64,000 bases of DNA from Closterium sp. NIES-65 (Eukaryota; Streptophyta; Zygnematophyceae; Desmidiales; Closteriaceae), in assembly GCA_948144175.1 (NCBI GenBank), contig CANXME010000399.1:38799-102798 (forward strand), written 5' to 3'. The translations under genes and the position numbers were made by a program. Within the stretch, counting starts at the first letter, position 1. Each line of letters opens with the position of its first letter. This document shows positions 41,901 to 53,472 of this stretch, piece by piece. The notes beneath the pieces were generated by a model, which saw only the letters and a program-made list of their open reading frames with translations, did not search any database and was not told where the DNA came from.

Positions 41901-43577
41901 ATGCCCCAAACGTCGGTGTGCAGTTGCCCAATCTGTCTCCCCAGATCTGGCCGACACTTTCACACCAACCCCTCCAACGGCGTTGCACTCCCCCTGGGAT
42001 GCAGACCCCTCTCCAGCCTGCCCCCCACCGTGCCACGCCAGCGCCGGCAGCTGCCACATAGATCTGTACACGTCCTTGCTCTCGTGCAGATCCCAAAGCA
42101 CCCGATTGCCCAGCTTCCCCTTATAAGTGCGAGCCCCATCCGTGTTGGTGTTCACCCCAGCCTTGCCAAGCTTACGGAGGGAGATGAGGTTGGCCTTCAG
42201 GTCGGGGACGAGGAGAACGTCGTTCAGTACCACCGGCTTGCCATCCGCTCCCTTAAATGCAGCTCGTCCCGCACCAGCCACCTTCAACATGTGTCCAGAG
42301 GCAGAGCACACCTCATTAATCGGTGCAGCGCGTACGTCGTCCAGCAGGTCCTTGCGCGGCGTCATTGTCCAAGCAGCGCCTGTGTCCAACACCCAATAGT
42401 CCAGGGGGTGCAGCTCTGCTCCAGCCTTAGCAGATGCGTCTCCTTGCTCCCCCTTGTCTCCCATATGGAAGAATTGGCCCGCGGTGCGCTCCTTCTTCTT
42501 CTCCGCACCGCCGTTGCCCTTCGGGTTGTTGTCGGACGAATCAGCGACCATGTTGGCGCCGTTTTTCTGGTTCCTCCGCGCGCCGCCATCCTGGTGACGA
42601 TTCTGGGGGGTCCATCCATCGGGTTTCTTATAGCACAAAAACCAGGGGTGCCCTTCCTTCTCACAATACCAGCAACTCCCTTTCATTTTGCCACCAGCAC
42701 CCGACTTGCCCCCACGTCCAGATTTCGCACCGCGACCCCAACCGGTACCTCCTTGTTGGTCGTTGGAGTCGTCGTCCTTCTTTGCACCGCGTCCAGCACC
42801 ACCGAAGCCACGTCCTTTGCCACGTCGGCTCCCTTGCATCCCATAGCCGCTGCTGCCGTCGTCTCCACCCCTCAGTTGGCGGCGACGGAAGTCCTCCTCC
42901 AGAATCTTCGTCCGCACCCACTCGAGCGTCCACAAGCTCTGGTTCTGCGGCAGGCTCAATCCGCTCGTAAATTGAAGCCACGATTCCGGCAGCAGCGAGA
43001 GCATCTTCAAGCACTTTGTTTGCTCCGGGTAGGTGATTCCTGCGGTCGCCAACTTCGCGTAGAGGTCGCGCAATTTGTCCAGGACAGGTTGCACCGGCTC
43101 TCCCTCGCTCAGGCGCAACGCGGACAGCTCCCTCTCCAGCATCAATGTTGCAACAACGGAGGTCGGGGCGTGCAGCTCCTTCAACACCGTCCACGCCTTC
43201 GGACCGCACTCAACCTCCGGCAGCAGGTGCATGACGTGGTGACGCTGGTTCAGCTCCAAACTCTGCGACATCAAGTAGTAGCCAGCCGAGGCGCGCTCGT
43301 CCCAATCTTCCTGAAGGGCGGGGTCACTCGGTCTAGGCTCCTCCCCAATCATTAGTTTCAGCAATCCGATTTGACGGAAATAAAGTTGCATTTTCCAGGC
43401 CCAATCATCATAGCCCTCACCATTGAACTTCTCGACGGTGAAGTTTTTCAGCACCTCCTTGATCAGCGAGCCCTGGCTTGTTCGCGCTCCCCTTGGCGCA
43501 GAAACACCAGAATCATGGCTGCCGCTACGATCTTGGGCTGAAGATTCACCAGCTACCGCCGAGGTGTTGCCCGCCAT
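38997..43577 (-). CDS. Copia gag-pol polyprotein, intact (copy B)
   Basis: A 1526-residue ORF of the same length and domain order as copy A: gag, CX2CX4HX4C knuckle, DTGA protease, HHCC, D-D(35)E integrase, YVDD reverse transcriptase and RNase H. By comparison of the two translations I see one difference, Gln at residue 889 in place of Arg. ATG at 43577 lies 31 bases from the primer-binding site. Although older than C and D by nesting order, this copy has no frameshift or stop. Its 5' LTR is interrupted by C, which probably separates promoter and coding sequence and would block expression from the LTR. Confidence 0.95.
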   Translation of the reverse strand: MAGNTSAVAGESSAQDRSGSHDSGVSAPRGARTSQGSLIKEVLKNFTVEKFNGEGYDDWAWKMQLYFRQIGLLKLMIGEEPRPSDPALQEDWDERASAGYYLMSQSLELNQRHHVMHLLPEVECGPKAWTVLKELHAPTSVVATLMLERELSALRLSEGEPVQPVLDKLRDLYAKLATAGITYPEQTKCLKMLSLLPESWLQFTSGLSLPQNQSLWTLEWVRTKILEEDFRRRQLRGGDDGSSGYGMQGSRRGKGRGFGGAGRGAKKDDDSNDQQGGTGWGRGAKSGRGGKSGAGGKMKGSCWYCEKEGHPWFLCYKKPDGWTPQNRHQDGGARRNQKNGANMVADSSDNNPKGNGGAEKKKERTAGQFFHMGDKGEQGDASAKAGAELHPLDYWVLDTGAAWTMTPRKDLLDDVRAAPINEVCSASGHMLKVAGAGRAAFKGADGKPVVLNDVLLVPDLKANLISLRKLGKAGVNTNTDGARTYKGKLGNRVLWDLHESKDVYRSMWQLPALAWHGGGQAGEGSASQGECNAVGGVGVKVSARSGETDWATAHRRLGHVAMPLLKQLEKDGAVKGLKLNGQPPDDNCEICLLSKFTRFPFHSVAGRSKKPLELVHMDLVGPLPVQGHKGERYFLTIVDDWSRLMWAYPLKQKDHAASTIRDDWLPLVEKQAECVVKRIRTDRGGEFLGAEMTAWLKKQGIQRELTTAYTPQSNGVAERANRTILETARALLIESGLGNLMWPHAVRHATVARNRVLTKVGDDSWVPLERWLGRKPPVDMLRVFGCMAVAHVPKTYRSKLGASAIWCVHLGLAAESKGWLLWEPSKGVLFDSRDVKFVEGMMYGSWEKQPEARVSQQMEQITMQLDLTPSVWEEGEEAAAEGGDKEKVQEAPAGGGDGVEISGSTSGAAGSEGGEQQQGKTKKPKGVIMKGWETPVSRPGRTRMATKKLTAGADVAEQQLGTEEALLILPHGYDPDEEDQPAYCFLAPAPEEPASMEEALAGPDRDKWLASRDAEYQSLLENGTWELVVLPEGKKAVQCKWVLRIKTDDKGQVTIYKSRLVAKGFMQKEKRDFNEIFAPTAKPPTLRVLLADAAVGGKFIIQMDISTAFLNGILEEEVFMTQPPGYEDGTGRVCKLKKSIYGLKQAPRCWYQKLAAVLEEMGFRTSSCDESLFLKGEGEKLVLFLVYVDDILLFSSSMKEIQKVQQQLMENFKCKNLGEVKYYLGMHVERDLDHRWLKLHQEKFIKELGEKYGIENERKVATPLPAEFKLVKAAEDEGVEAEEQQQFQSLVGSLLYAAVHTRPDISFSVGQLARVVQNPSEEQVDAAERVVKYLNSHPSIGVQYSASAQVKQKGVEVLKEKGERLGEGKLFLTCFTDATWASEKEDSSSVGGYICVVGGGPVSWRSKKQTETALSSVESEYMAMFHGVKEVIWLRRLLEEIGQEQKVATPLFCDSKGALGMARNAVLHGLNKHMRIKWHWLRKEVKRGTVNPIYIKTHQQPADFLTKRLADESHWRCVRMSGMSMN

Positions 43578-43608
43578 AGCTACCTATATCGAGGATCACT
43601 ATAACGCA

Positions 43609-43620
43609 GCTCTGATACCA
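43609..43620 (-). other. Primer-binding site of copy B
   Basis: Minus strand TGGTATCAGAGC, three bases from the LTR end. Confidence 0.9.
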
Positions 43621-43623
43621 GCT

Positions 43624-44592
43624 TGTTGGTGTAAGGGCCTAATAAACTCAAGCTATTAAGACTTTATCACACTTAAAACCTCTCCTCGGGGTCACCTCCA
43701 AGGGTCCTTGGGTGCCTGGTACAAGACCAGCCCCTATCCTCGGGTCCGAGTTTGTAGAGAGAGGGATCAAGAGGGACTTAGTCAAAACAGCAAGAGTACC
43801 TTGAACGTCGCGCAGCGTATCGTGCAGACCGTCGATCGGATTAAGCTGAGAATTTCCTATATCGAAGCTCACTCTAAGAGCTTTAAAATAAGCCAAGTTG
43901 CCTCGCGAAAAGTTCTGCCATTACGAAGTTATGGCTCGGACAGCGTTAGCCTAGCGTTGGAGTGCTAGCGTACTAGCGTTGACTCGGGTAGCATTCCGCC
44001 GTCGCACCGCGTAGAAAAGAAATTCCAGCAAGGAAGGAATTCGCTTGAATCAATTTCACTATATTCAGGTACAAACAGAGAAGGAATAAATAGCTCTAGC
44101 TAGCAAGGACCTTGGGAATCAACCTGAGAACAACCAGGGATGATCCCAAATAATTCCAAGCAACAGAACCAACCTGGCTGGACAAAATAGCAGGTGATAG
44201 GTTGGTGAACAACCTCTGGTTCTGTTTTTCCAACCTGGGAAAAACAACAACCAGGTTCAGGTCCTAAAAACAGAACCTGTTTTGTCTTTGCCCAACCAGC
44301 CAAATGCTGGTTCCGCTGGTTTCCCCTGGCCCTGTAGCATGCAGATACAGACAAACAACATCCAACCTTCACCTAAATTGTACCCCTATAGTGCCTGCCC
44401 TGCTACACTATAGTCAACCAAACAAAACAGTACAATTTCGAGTTGGATAGAACTGAATCTGCGCAATCAAGTAAGTTGAACCGCAAAGCTTCCATCTTGG
44501 GTTCCTTTGCGAGCTCGTCCTTTCTGCTTGTACTGTTCATAGCGCGTACAATGTTATGCCGAAGCGCACATTTTGCGAGTACCTGCAAATGC
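43624..44592 (-). repeat. 5' LTR of copy B, proximal 969 bp
   Basis: Begins next to the primer-binding site and is cut at AATGC (44588-44592), the target site of copy C. The remaining about 130 bases are at 58357-58491. Confidence 0.93.
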
Positions 44593-45687
44593 TGTTGGTG
44601 TAAGGGCCTAATAAACTCAAGCTATTAAGACTTTATCACACTTAAAACCTCTCCTCGGGGTCACCTCCAAGGGTCCTTGGGTGCCTGGTACAAGACCAGC
44701 CCCTATCCTCGGGTCCGAGTTTGTAGAGAGAGGGATCAAGAGGGACTTAGTCAAAACAGCAAGAGTACCTTGAACGTCGCGCAGCGTATCGTGCAGACCG
44801 TCGATCGGATTAAGCTGAGAATTTCCTATATCGAAGCTCACTCTAAGAGCTTTAAAATAAGCCAAGTTGCCTCGCGAAAAGTTCTGCCATTACGAAGTTA
44901 TGGCTCGGACAGCGTTAGCCTAGCGTTGGAGTGCTAGCGTACTAGCGTTGACTCGGGTAGCATTCCGCCGTCGCACCGCGTAGAAAAGAAATTCCAGCAA
45001 GGAAGGAATTCGCTTGAATCAATTTCACTATATTCAGGTACAAACAGAGAAGGAATAAATAGCTCTAGCTAGCAAGGACCTTGGGAATCAACCTGGGAAC
45101 AACCAGGGATGATCCCAAATAATTCCAAGCAACAGAACCAACCTGGCTGGACAAAATAGCAGGTGATAGGTTGGTGAACAACCTCTGGTTCTGTTTTTTC
45201 CAACCTGGGAAAAACAACAACCAGGTTCAGGTCCTAAAAACAGAACCTGTTTTGTCTTTGCCCAACCAGCCAAATGCTGGTTCCGCTGGTTTCCCCTGGC
45301 CCTGTAGCATGCAGATACAGACAAACAACATCCAACCTTCACCTAAATTGTACCCCTATAGTGCCTGCCCTGCTACACTATAGTCAACCAAACAAAACAG
45401 TACAATTTCGAGTTGGATAGAACTGAATCTGCGCAATCAAGTAAGTTGAACCGCAAAGCTTCCATCTTGGGTTCCTTTGCGAGCTCGTCCTTTCTGCTTG
45501 TACTGTTCATAGCGCGTACAATGTTATGCCGAAGCGCACATTTTGCGAGTACCTGCAAATGCTTCAAGCGAAAATTGCGAAAGCAAACAAACACACAAAC
45601 ATACCATTCACACGCAAATGCATTCGCACACGCATACTCATACAAACAGACGGCAGGATGTCGTGCAATGTGAATTTGCACCCAACA
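44593..45687 (-). repeat. 3' LTR of copy C (1095 bp)
   Basis: One base longer than in A, through an extra T in the CTGTTTTTTCC run near 45190. The polypurine tract follows at 45688-45699. Confidence 0.93.
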
Positions 45688-45729
45688 CACTCCCCCTCAG
45701 CCTGCCGGCTGCATCCCCATCATTCCATA

Positions 45730-47707
45730 CTAGTTCATGCTCATTCCACTCATGCGCACACAACGCCAATGAGACTCATCCGCAAGCCTCTTGGTGAGGA
45801 AGTCTGCTGGCTGCTGGTGAGTCTTGATGTAGATCGGATTCACCGTCCCCCTCTTCACCTCCTTACGCAGCCAGTGCCACTTGATACGCATGTGCTTATT
45901 GAGCCCATGAAGCACAGCGTTCCTGGCCATCCCAAGAGCTCCCTTGCTATCACAAAACAGCGGCGTAGCAACCTTTTGCTCCTGGCCAATCTCCTCCAAC
46001 AGCCTCCTCAGCCAAATCACCTCCTTCACCCCATGGAACATCGCCATGTACTCTGATTCCACGGAAGAGAGTGCTGTCTCCGTCTGCTTCTTTGACCTCC
46101 AACTAACCGGTCCTCCCCCAACTACGCAGATGTATCCTCCCACAGATGAGGAATCCTCCTTCTCAGAGGCCCACGTAGCATCAGTAAAGCAAGTGAGAAA
46201 AAGCTTGCCTTCTCCAAGCCTCTCCCCCTTCTCTTTCAGCACCTCAACCCCTTTCTGCTTCACCTGTGCAGATGCGGAGTATTGAACTCCAATGCTTGGG
46301 TGAGAGTTCAGATACTTCACCACACGCTCAGCTGCATCCACTTGCTCCTCTGATGGATTCTGCACTACCCTAGCCAGCTGCCCAACCGAGAAAGAGATGT
46401 CGGGCCTCGTGTGAACTGCTGCATACAAGAGGCTGCCCACCAAGGACTGAAATTGCTGCTGCTCCTCAGCTTCAACCCCTTCATCCTCTGCAGCTTTCAC
46501 AAGCTTGAATTCTGCTGGCAGGGGAGTTGCAACCTTGCGCTCATTCTCAATTCCGTACTTCTCCCCAAGCTCCTTGATGAACTTCTCCTGGTGCAGCTTC
46601 AACCACCTGTGATCCAGATCCCTCTCCACGTGCATCCCGAGGTAGTACTTTACCTCCCCAAGGTTCTTGCACTTGAAGTTCTCCATCAGCTGCTGCTGCA
46701 CCTTCTGGATCTCCTTCATGCTGCTGCTAAAGAGAAGAATGTCGTCCACATAGACCAGAAACAGCACCAGCTTCTCCCCCTCCCCCTTGAGAAAGAGGCT
46801 CTCATCACAGCTGCTGGTCCTGAATCCCATCTCCTCTAAAACAGCTGCCAACTTCTGGTACCAGCAGCGTGGCGCCTGCTTCAAGCCGTAGATGGACTTT
46901 TTCAGCTTGCACACCCTGCCCGTACCATCCTCATACCCAGGCGGCTGCGTCATGAACACCTCCTCCTCTAAAATCCCATTGAGGAATGCCGTTGATATAT
47001 CCATCTGGATAATGAACTTCCCACCAACGGCTGCATCTGCCAACAAGACACGAAGGGTAGGGGGTTTGGCAGTGGGAGCAAAGATCTCATTGAAGTCCCG
47101 CTTCTCCTTCTGCATAAACCCCTTAGCCACCAACCTACTCTTGTAGATGGTGACCTGCCCCTTGTCGTCAGTCTTGATCCTTAGCACCCACTTGCATTGT
47201 ACCGCTTTCTTTCCCTCAGGCAGCACCACTAGTTCCCAAGTCCCATTCTCCAGCAGGCTCTGGTACTCAGCATCCCTGGAAGCTAGCCATTTGTCCCTAT
47301 CTGGTCCAGCTAATGCCTCCTCCATGCTAGCTGGTTCCTCTGGTGCAGGGGCAAGAAAACAGTACGCAGGTTGATCCTCCTCATCCGGGTCATAGCCATG
47401 CGGTAGAATCAGCAATGCCTCCTCGGTCCCAAGCTGCTGCTCCGCTACATCAGCTCCTGCAGTCAGCTTCTTAGTAGCCATACGGGTACGTCCTGGCCTG
47501 GAGACGGGTGTCTCCCATCCCTTCATAATAACACCCTTCGGCTTCTTAGTTTTCCCCTGCTGCTGCTCTCCTCCCTCGGATCCAGCAGCTCCACTAGTGC
47601 TACCGCTAATCTCCACACCATCACCTCCACCAGCAGGTGCCTCCTGCACCTTCTCTTTATCACCACCCTCTGCAGCTGCCTCCTCTCCCTCCTCCCACAC
47701 ACTAGGA
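45730..47707 (-). pseudogene. Copy C pol, 3' half (RT and RNase H)
   Basis: Open frame of 656 residues from the C-terminal linker after integrase through RT (MDISTAFLNG, YVDD) and RNase H to the normal stop at 45730. It is identical in length to the same part of A and B. It ends at TAGGA (47703-47707), where copy D was inserted. The upstream half is at 54567-57197. This part shows no indel in coding sequence. Confidence 0.92.
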
Positions 47708-48800
47708 TGTTGGTGTAAGGGCCTAATAAACTCAAGCTATTAAGACTTTATCACACTTAAAACCTCTCCTCGGGGTCACCTCCAAGGGTCCTTGGGTGCC
47801 TGGTACAAGACCAGCCCCTATCCTCGGGTCCGAGTTTGTAGAGAGAGGGATCAAGAGGGACTTAGTCAAAACAGCAAGAGTACCTTGAACGTCGCGCAGC
47901 GTATCGTGCAGACGGTCGATCGGATTAAGCTGAGAATTTCCTATATCGAAGCTCACTCTAAGAGCTTTAAAATAAGCCAAGTTGCCTCGCGAAAAGTTCT
48001 GCCATTACGAAGTTATGGCTCGGACAGCGTTAGCCTAGCGTTGGAGTGCTAGCGTACTAGCGTTGACTCGGGTAGCATTCCGCCGTCGCACCGCGTAGAA
48101 AAGAAATTCCAGCAAGGAAGGAATTCGCTTGAATCAATTTCACTATATTCAGGTACAAACAGAGAAGGAATAAATAGCTCTAGCTAGCAAGGACCTTGGG
48201 AATCAACCTGGGAACAACCAGGGATCATCCCAAATAATTCCAAGCAACAGAACCAACCTGGCTGGACAAAATAGCAGGTGATAGGTTGGTGAACAACCTC
48301 TGGTTCTGTTTTTCCAACCTGGGGAAACAACAACCAGGTTCAGGTCCTAAAAACAGAACCTGTTTTGTCTTTACCCAACCAGCCAAATGCTGGTTCCGCT
48401 GGTTTCCCCTGGCCCTGTAGCATGCAGATACAGACAAACAACATCCAACCTTCACCTAAATTGTACCCCTATAGTGCCTGCCCTGCTACACTATAGTCAA
48501 CCAAACAAAACAGTACAATTTCGAGTTGGATAGAACTGAATCTGCGCAATCAAGTAAGTTGAACCGCAAAGCTTCCATCTTGGGTTCCTTTGCGAGCTCG
48601 TCCTTTCTGCTTGTACTGTTCATAGCGCGTACAATGTTATGCCGAAGCGCACATTTTGCGAGTACCTGCAAATGCTTCAAGCGAAAATTGCGAAAGCAAA
48701 CAAACACACAAACACACCATTCACACGCAAATGCATTCGCACACGCATACTCGTACAAACAGACGGCAGGATGTCGTGCAATGTGAATTTGCACCCAACA
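47708..48800 (-). repeat. 3' LTR of copy D (1093 bp)
   Basis: Differs from its partner at a few sites only (for example ACGGTCGAT for ACCGTCGAT and TTTACCC for TTTGCCC). Polypurine tract at 48801-48812. Confidence 0.93.
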
Positions 48801-48842
48801 CACTCCCCCTCAGCCTGCCGGCTGCACCCCCATCATTCCATA

Positions 48843-51800
48843 CTAGTTCATGCTCATTCCACTCATGCGCACACAACGCCAATGAGACTCATCCGCAAGC
48901 CTCTTGGTGAGGAAGTCTGCTGGCTGCTGGTGAGTCTTGATGTAGATCGGATTCACCGTCCCCCTCTTCACCTCCTTACGCAGCCAGTGCCACTTGATAC
49001 GCATGTGCTTATTCAGCCCATGAAGCACAGCGTTCCTGGCCATCCCAAGAGCTCCCTTGCTATCACAAAAGAGCGGCGTAGCAACCTTTTGCTCCTGGCC
49101 AATCTCCTCCAACAGCCTCCTCAGCCAAATCACCTCCTTCACCCCATGGAACATCGCCATGTACTCTGATTCCACGGAAGAGAGTGCTGTCTCCGTCTGC
49201 TTCTTTGACCTCCAACTAACCGGTCCTCCCCCAACTACGCAGATGTATCCTCCCACAGATGAGGAATCCTCCTTCTCAGAGGCCCACGTAGCATCAGTAA
49301 AGCAAGTGAGAAAAAGCTTGCCTTCTCCAAGCCTCTCCCCCTTCTCTTTCAGCACCTCAACCCCTTTCTGCTTCACCTGTGCAGATGCGGAGTATTGAAC
49401 TCCAATGCTTGGGTGAGAGTTCAGATACTTCACCACACGCTCAGCTGCATCCACCTGATCCTCTGATGGATTCTGCACTACCCTAGCCAGCTGCCCAACC
49501 GAGAAAGAGATGTCGGGCCTCGTGTGAACTGCTGCATACAAGAGGCTGCCCACCAAGGACTGAAATTGCTGCTGCTCCTCAGCTTCAACCCCTTCATCCT
49601 CTGCAGCTTTCACAAGCTTGAATTCTGCTGGCAGGGGAGTTGCAACCTTGCGCTCATTCTCAATTCCGTACTTCTCCCCAAGCTCCTTGATGAACTTCTC
49701 CTGGTGCAGCTTCAACCACCTGTGATCCAGATCCCTCTCCACGTGCATCCCGAGGTAGTACTTTACCTCCCCAAGGTTCTTGCACTTGAAGTTCTCCATC
49801 AGCTGCTGCTGCACCTTCTGGATCTCCTTCATGCTGCTGCTAAAGAGAAGAATGTCGTCCACATAGACCAGAAACAGCACCAGCTTCTCCCCTCCCCCTT
49901 GAGAAAGAGGCTCTCATCACAGCTGCTGGTCCTGAATCCCATCTCCTCTAAAACAGCTGCCAACTTCTGGTACCAGCAGCGTGGCGCCTGCTTCAAGCCG
50001 TAGATGGACTTTTTCAGCTTGCACACCCTGCCCGTACCATCCTCATACCCAGGTGGCTGCGTCATGAACACCTCCTCCTCTAAAATCCCGTTGAGAAATG
50101 CCGTTGATATGTCCATCTGGATAATGAACTTCCCACTAACGGCTGCATCTGCCAACAAGACACGAAGGGTAGGGGGTTTGGCAGTGGGAGCAAAGATCTC
50201 ATTGAAGTCCCGCTTCTCCTTCTGCATAAACCCCTTAGCCACCAACCTACTCTTGTAGATGGTGACCTGCCCCTTGTCGTCAGTCTTGATCCTTAGCACC
50301 CACTTGCATTGTACCGCTTTCTTTCCCTCAGGCAGCACCACTAGTTCCCATGTCCCATTCTCCAGCAGGCTCTGGTACTCAGCATCCCTGGAAGCTAGCC
50401 ATTTGTCCCTATCTGGTCCAGCTAATGCCTCCTCCATGCTAGCTGGTTCCTCTGGTGCAGGGGCAAGAAAACAGTACGCAGGTTGATCCTCCTCATCCGG
50501 GTCATAGCCATGCGGTAGAATCAGCAATGCCTCCTCGGTCCCAAGCTGCTGCTCCGCTACATCAGCTCCTGCAGTCAGCTTCTTAGTAGCCATACGGGTA
50601 CGTCCTGGCCTGGAGACGGGTGTCTCCCATCCCTTCATAATAACACCCTTCGGCTTCTTAGTTTTCCCCTGCTGCTGCTCTCCTCCCTCGGATCCAGCAG
50701 CTCCACTAGTGCTACCGCTAATCTCCACACCATCACCTCCACCAGCAGGTGCCTCCTGCACCTTCTCTTTATCACCACCCTCTGCAGCTGCCTCCTCTCC
50801 CTCCTCCCACACACTAGGAGTCAGGTCCAGCTGCATGGTAATCTGCTCCATCTGCTGGGACACCCTGGCCTCCGGCTGTTTCTCCCAGCTCCCATACATC
50901 ATGCCCTCAACAAACTTCACATCCCTGCTGTCAAACAACACACCCTTGGAAGGCTCCCACAGCAGCCATCCCTTGCTCTCAGCAGCCAGCCCCAAATGCA
51001 CACACCAGATTGCACTCGCCCCCAACTTACTGCGATAGGTCTTGGGAACGTGGGCGACTGCCATGCAACCCGAACACCCTCAGCATGTCCACCGGCGGCT
51101 TCCTCCCAAGCCACCTCTCCAACGGCACCCACGAGTCATCCCCAACCTTTGTGAGTACCCTGTTCCTAGCGACGGTAGCGTGCCGAACAGCATGGGGCCA
51201 CATCAAGTTGCCCAGCCCAGATTCTATGAGCAGCGCCCTAGCTGTCTCCAGAATTGTCCGGTTCGCCCGTTCTGCTACACCGTTGGACTGTGGGGTGTAA
51301 GCCGTGGTCAGCTCCCTCTGGATGCCCTGCTTCTTGAGCCAGGCCGTCATCTCAGCTCCAAGGAACTCACCACCCCGATCTGTCCTAATCCGCTTCACCA
51401 CACACTCCGCTTGCTTCTCCACTAACGGCAGCCAATCGTCCCGAATCGTGGAGGCGGCGTGATCTTTCTGCTTCAGCGGATACGCCCACATTAGCCTGCT
51501 CCAGTCATCCACTATGGTTAGGAAGTACCGCTCCCCCTTGTGCCCTTGCACCGGCAGCGGCCCCACCAAGTCCATGTGGACCAGCTCCAACGGCTTTTTG
51601 CTCCTGCCAGCCACACTATGGAAGGGGAAACGGGTGAACTTTGAAAGGAGGCAAATTTCACAGTTATCATCGGGTGGTTGTCCGTTCAGCTTTAAGCCCT
51701 TAACGGCTCCATCCTTCTCCAGCTGCTTCAGCAAAAGCATTGCCACATGCCCCAATCGTCGGTGTGCAGTTGCCCAATCTGTCTCCCCAGATCTGGCCGA

Positions 51801-53426
51801 CACTTTCACACCAACCCCTCCAACGGCGTTGCACTCCCCCTGGGATGCAGACCCCTCTCCAGCCTGCCCCCCACCGTGCCACGCCAGCGCCGGCAGCTGC
51901 CACATAGATCTGTACACGTCCTTGCTCTCGTGCAGATCCCAAAGCACCCGATTGCCCAGCTTCCCCTTATAAGTGCGAGCCCCATCCGTGTTGGTGTTCA
52001 CCCCAGCCTTGCCAAGCTTACGGAGGGAGATGAGGTTGGCCTTCAGGTCGGGGACGAGGAGAACGTTGTGCAGCACCACCGGCTTGCCATCCGCTCCCTT
52101 AAATGCAGCTCGTCCCGCACCAGCCACCTTCAACATGTGTCCAGAGGCAGAGCACACCTCATTAATCGGTTGCAGCGCGTACGTCGTCCAGCAGGTCCTT
52201 GCGCGGCGTCATTGTCCAAGCAGCGCCTGTGTCCAACACCCAATAGTCCAGGGGGTGCAGCTCTGCTCCAGCCTTAGCAGATGCGTCTCCTTGCTCCCCC
52301 TTGTCTCCCATATGGAAGAATTGGCCCGCGGTGCGCTCCTTCTTCTTCTCCGCACCGCCGTTGCCCTTCGGGTTGTTGTCGGACGAATCAGCGACCATGT
52401 TGGCGCCGTTTTTCTGGTTCCTCCGCGCGCCGCCATCCTGGTGACGATTCTGGGGGGTCCATCCATCGGGTTTCTTATAGCACAAAAACCAGGGGTGCCC
52501 TTCCTTCTCACAATACCAGCAACTCCCTTTCATTTTGCCACCAGCACCCGACTTGCCCCCACGTCCAGATTTCGCACCGCGACCCCAACCGGTACCTCCT
52601 TGTTGGTCGTTGGAGTCGTCGTCTTTCTTTGCACCGCGTCCAGCACCACCGAAGCCACGTCCTTTGCCACGTCGGCTCCCTTGCATCCCGTAGCCGCTGC
52701 TGCCGTCGTCTCCACCCCTCAGTTGGCGGCGACGGAAGTCCTCCTCCAGAATCTTCGTCCGCACCCACTCGAGCGTCCACAAGCTCTGGTTCTGCGGCAG
52801 GCTCAATCCGCTCGTAAATTGAAGCCACGATTCCGGCAGCAGCGAGAGCATCTTCAAGCACTTTGTTTGCTCCGGGTAGGTGATTCCCGCGGTTGCCAAC
52901 TTCGCGTAGAGGTCGCGCAATTTGTCCAGGACAGGTTGCACCGGCTCTCCCTCGCTCAGGCGCAACGCGGACAGCTCCCTCTCCAGCATCAATGTTGCAA
53001 CAACGGAGGTCGGGGCGTGCAGCTCCTTCAACACCGTCCACGCCTTCGGACCGCACTCAACCTCCCGGCAGCAGGTGCATGACGTGGTGACGCTGGTTCA
53101 GCTCCAAACTCTGCGACATCAAGTAGTAGCCAGCCGAGGCTGCGCTCGTCCCAATCTTCCTGAAGGGCGGGGTCACTCGGTCTAGGCTCCTCCCCAATCA
53201 TTAGTTTCAGCAATCCGATTTGACGGAAATAAAGTTGCATTTTCCAGGCCCAATCATCATAGCCCTCACCATTGAACTTCTCGACGGTGAAGTTTTTCAG
53301 CACCTCCTTGATCAGCGAGCCCTGGCTTGTTCGCGCTCCCCTTGGCGCAGAAACACCAGAATCATGGCTGCCGCTACGATCTTGGGCTGAAGATTCACCA
53401 GCTACCGCCGAGGTGTTGCCCGCCAT
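48843..53426 (-). pseudogene. Copy D gag-pol, frameshifted
   Basis: All domains of the 1526-residue polyprotein are present, but the frame changes at about 53140 (extra T), 53066 (extra C), 52169 (extra T), 51069 (extra C) and 49888 (one C lost in a C-run). These split it into pieces of 132, 290, 376, 411 and 345 residues. Net +3 bases agrees with the internal length of 4672 against 4669 in A and B. No nonsense substitution is evident. Either the copy was mobilised by enzymes of another copy, or the indels are consensus errors. Catalytic motifs (DTGA, the integrase acidic residues, YVDD) are unaltered. Confidence 0.92.
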
Positions 53427-53457
53427 AGCTAACTATATCGAGGATCACTATAACGCA

Positions 53458-53469
53458 GCTCTGATACCA
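53458..53469 (-). other. Primer-binding site of copy D
   Basis: Minus strand TGGTATCAGAGC, three bases from the LTR that starts at 53473. Confidence 0.88.
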
Positions 53470-53472
53470 GCT

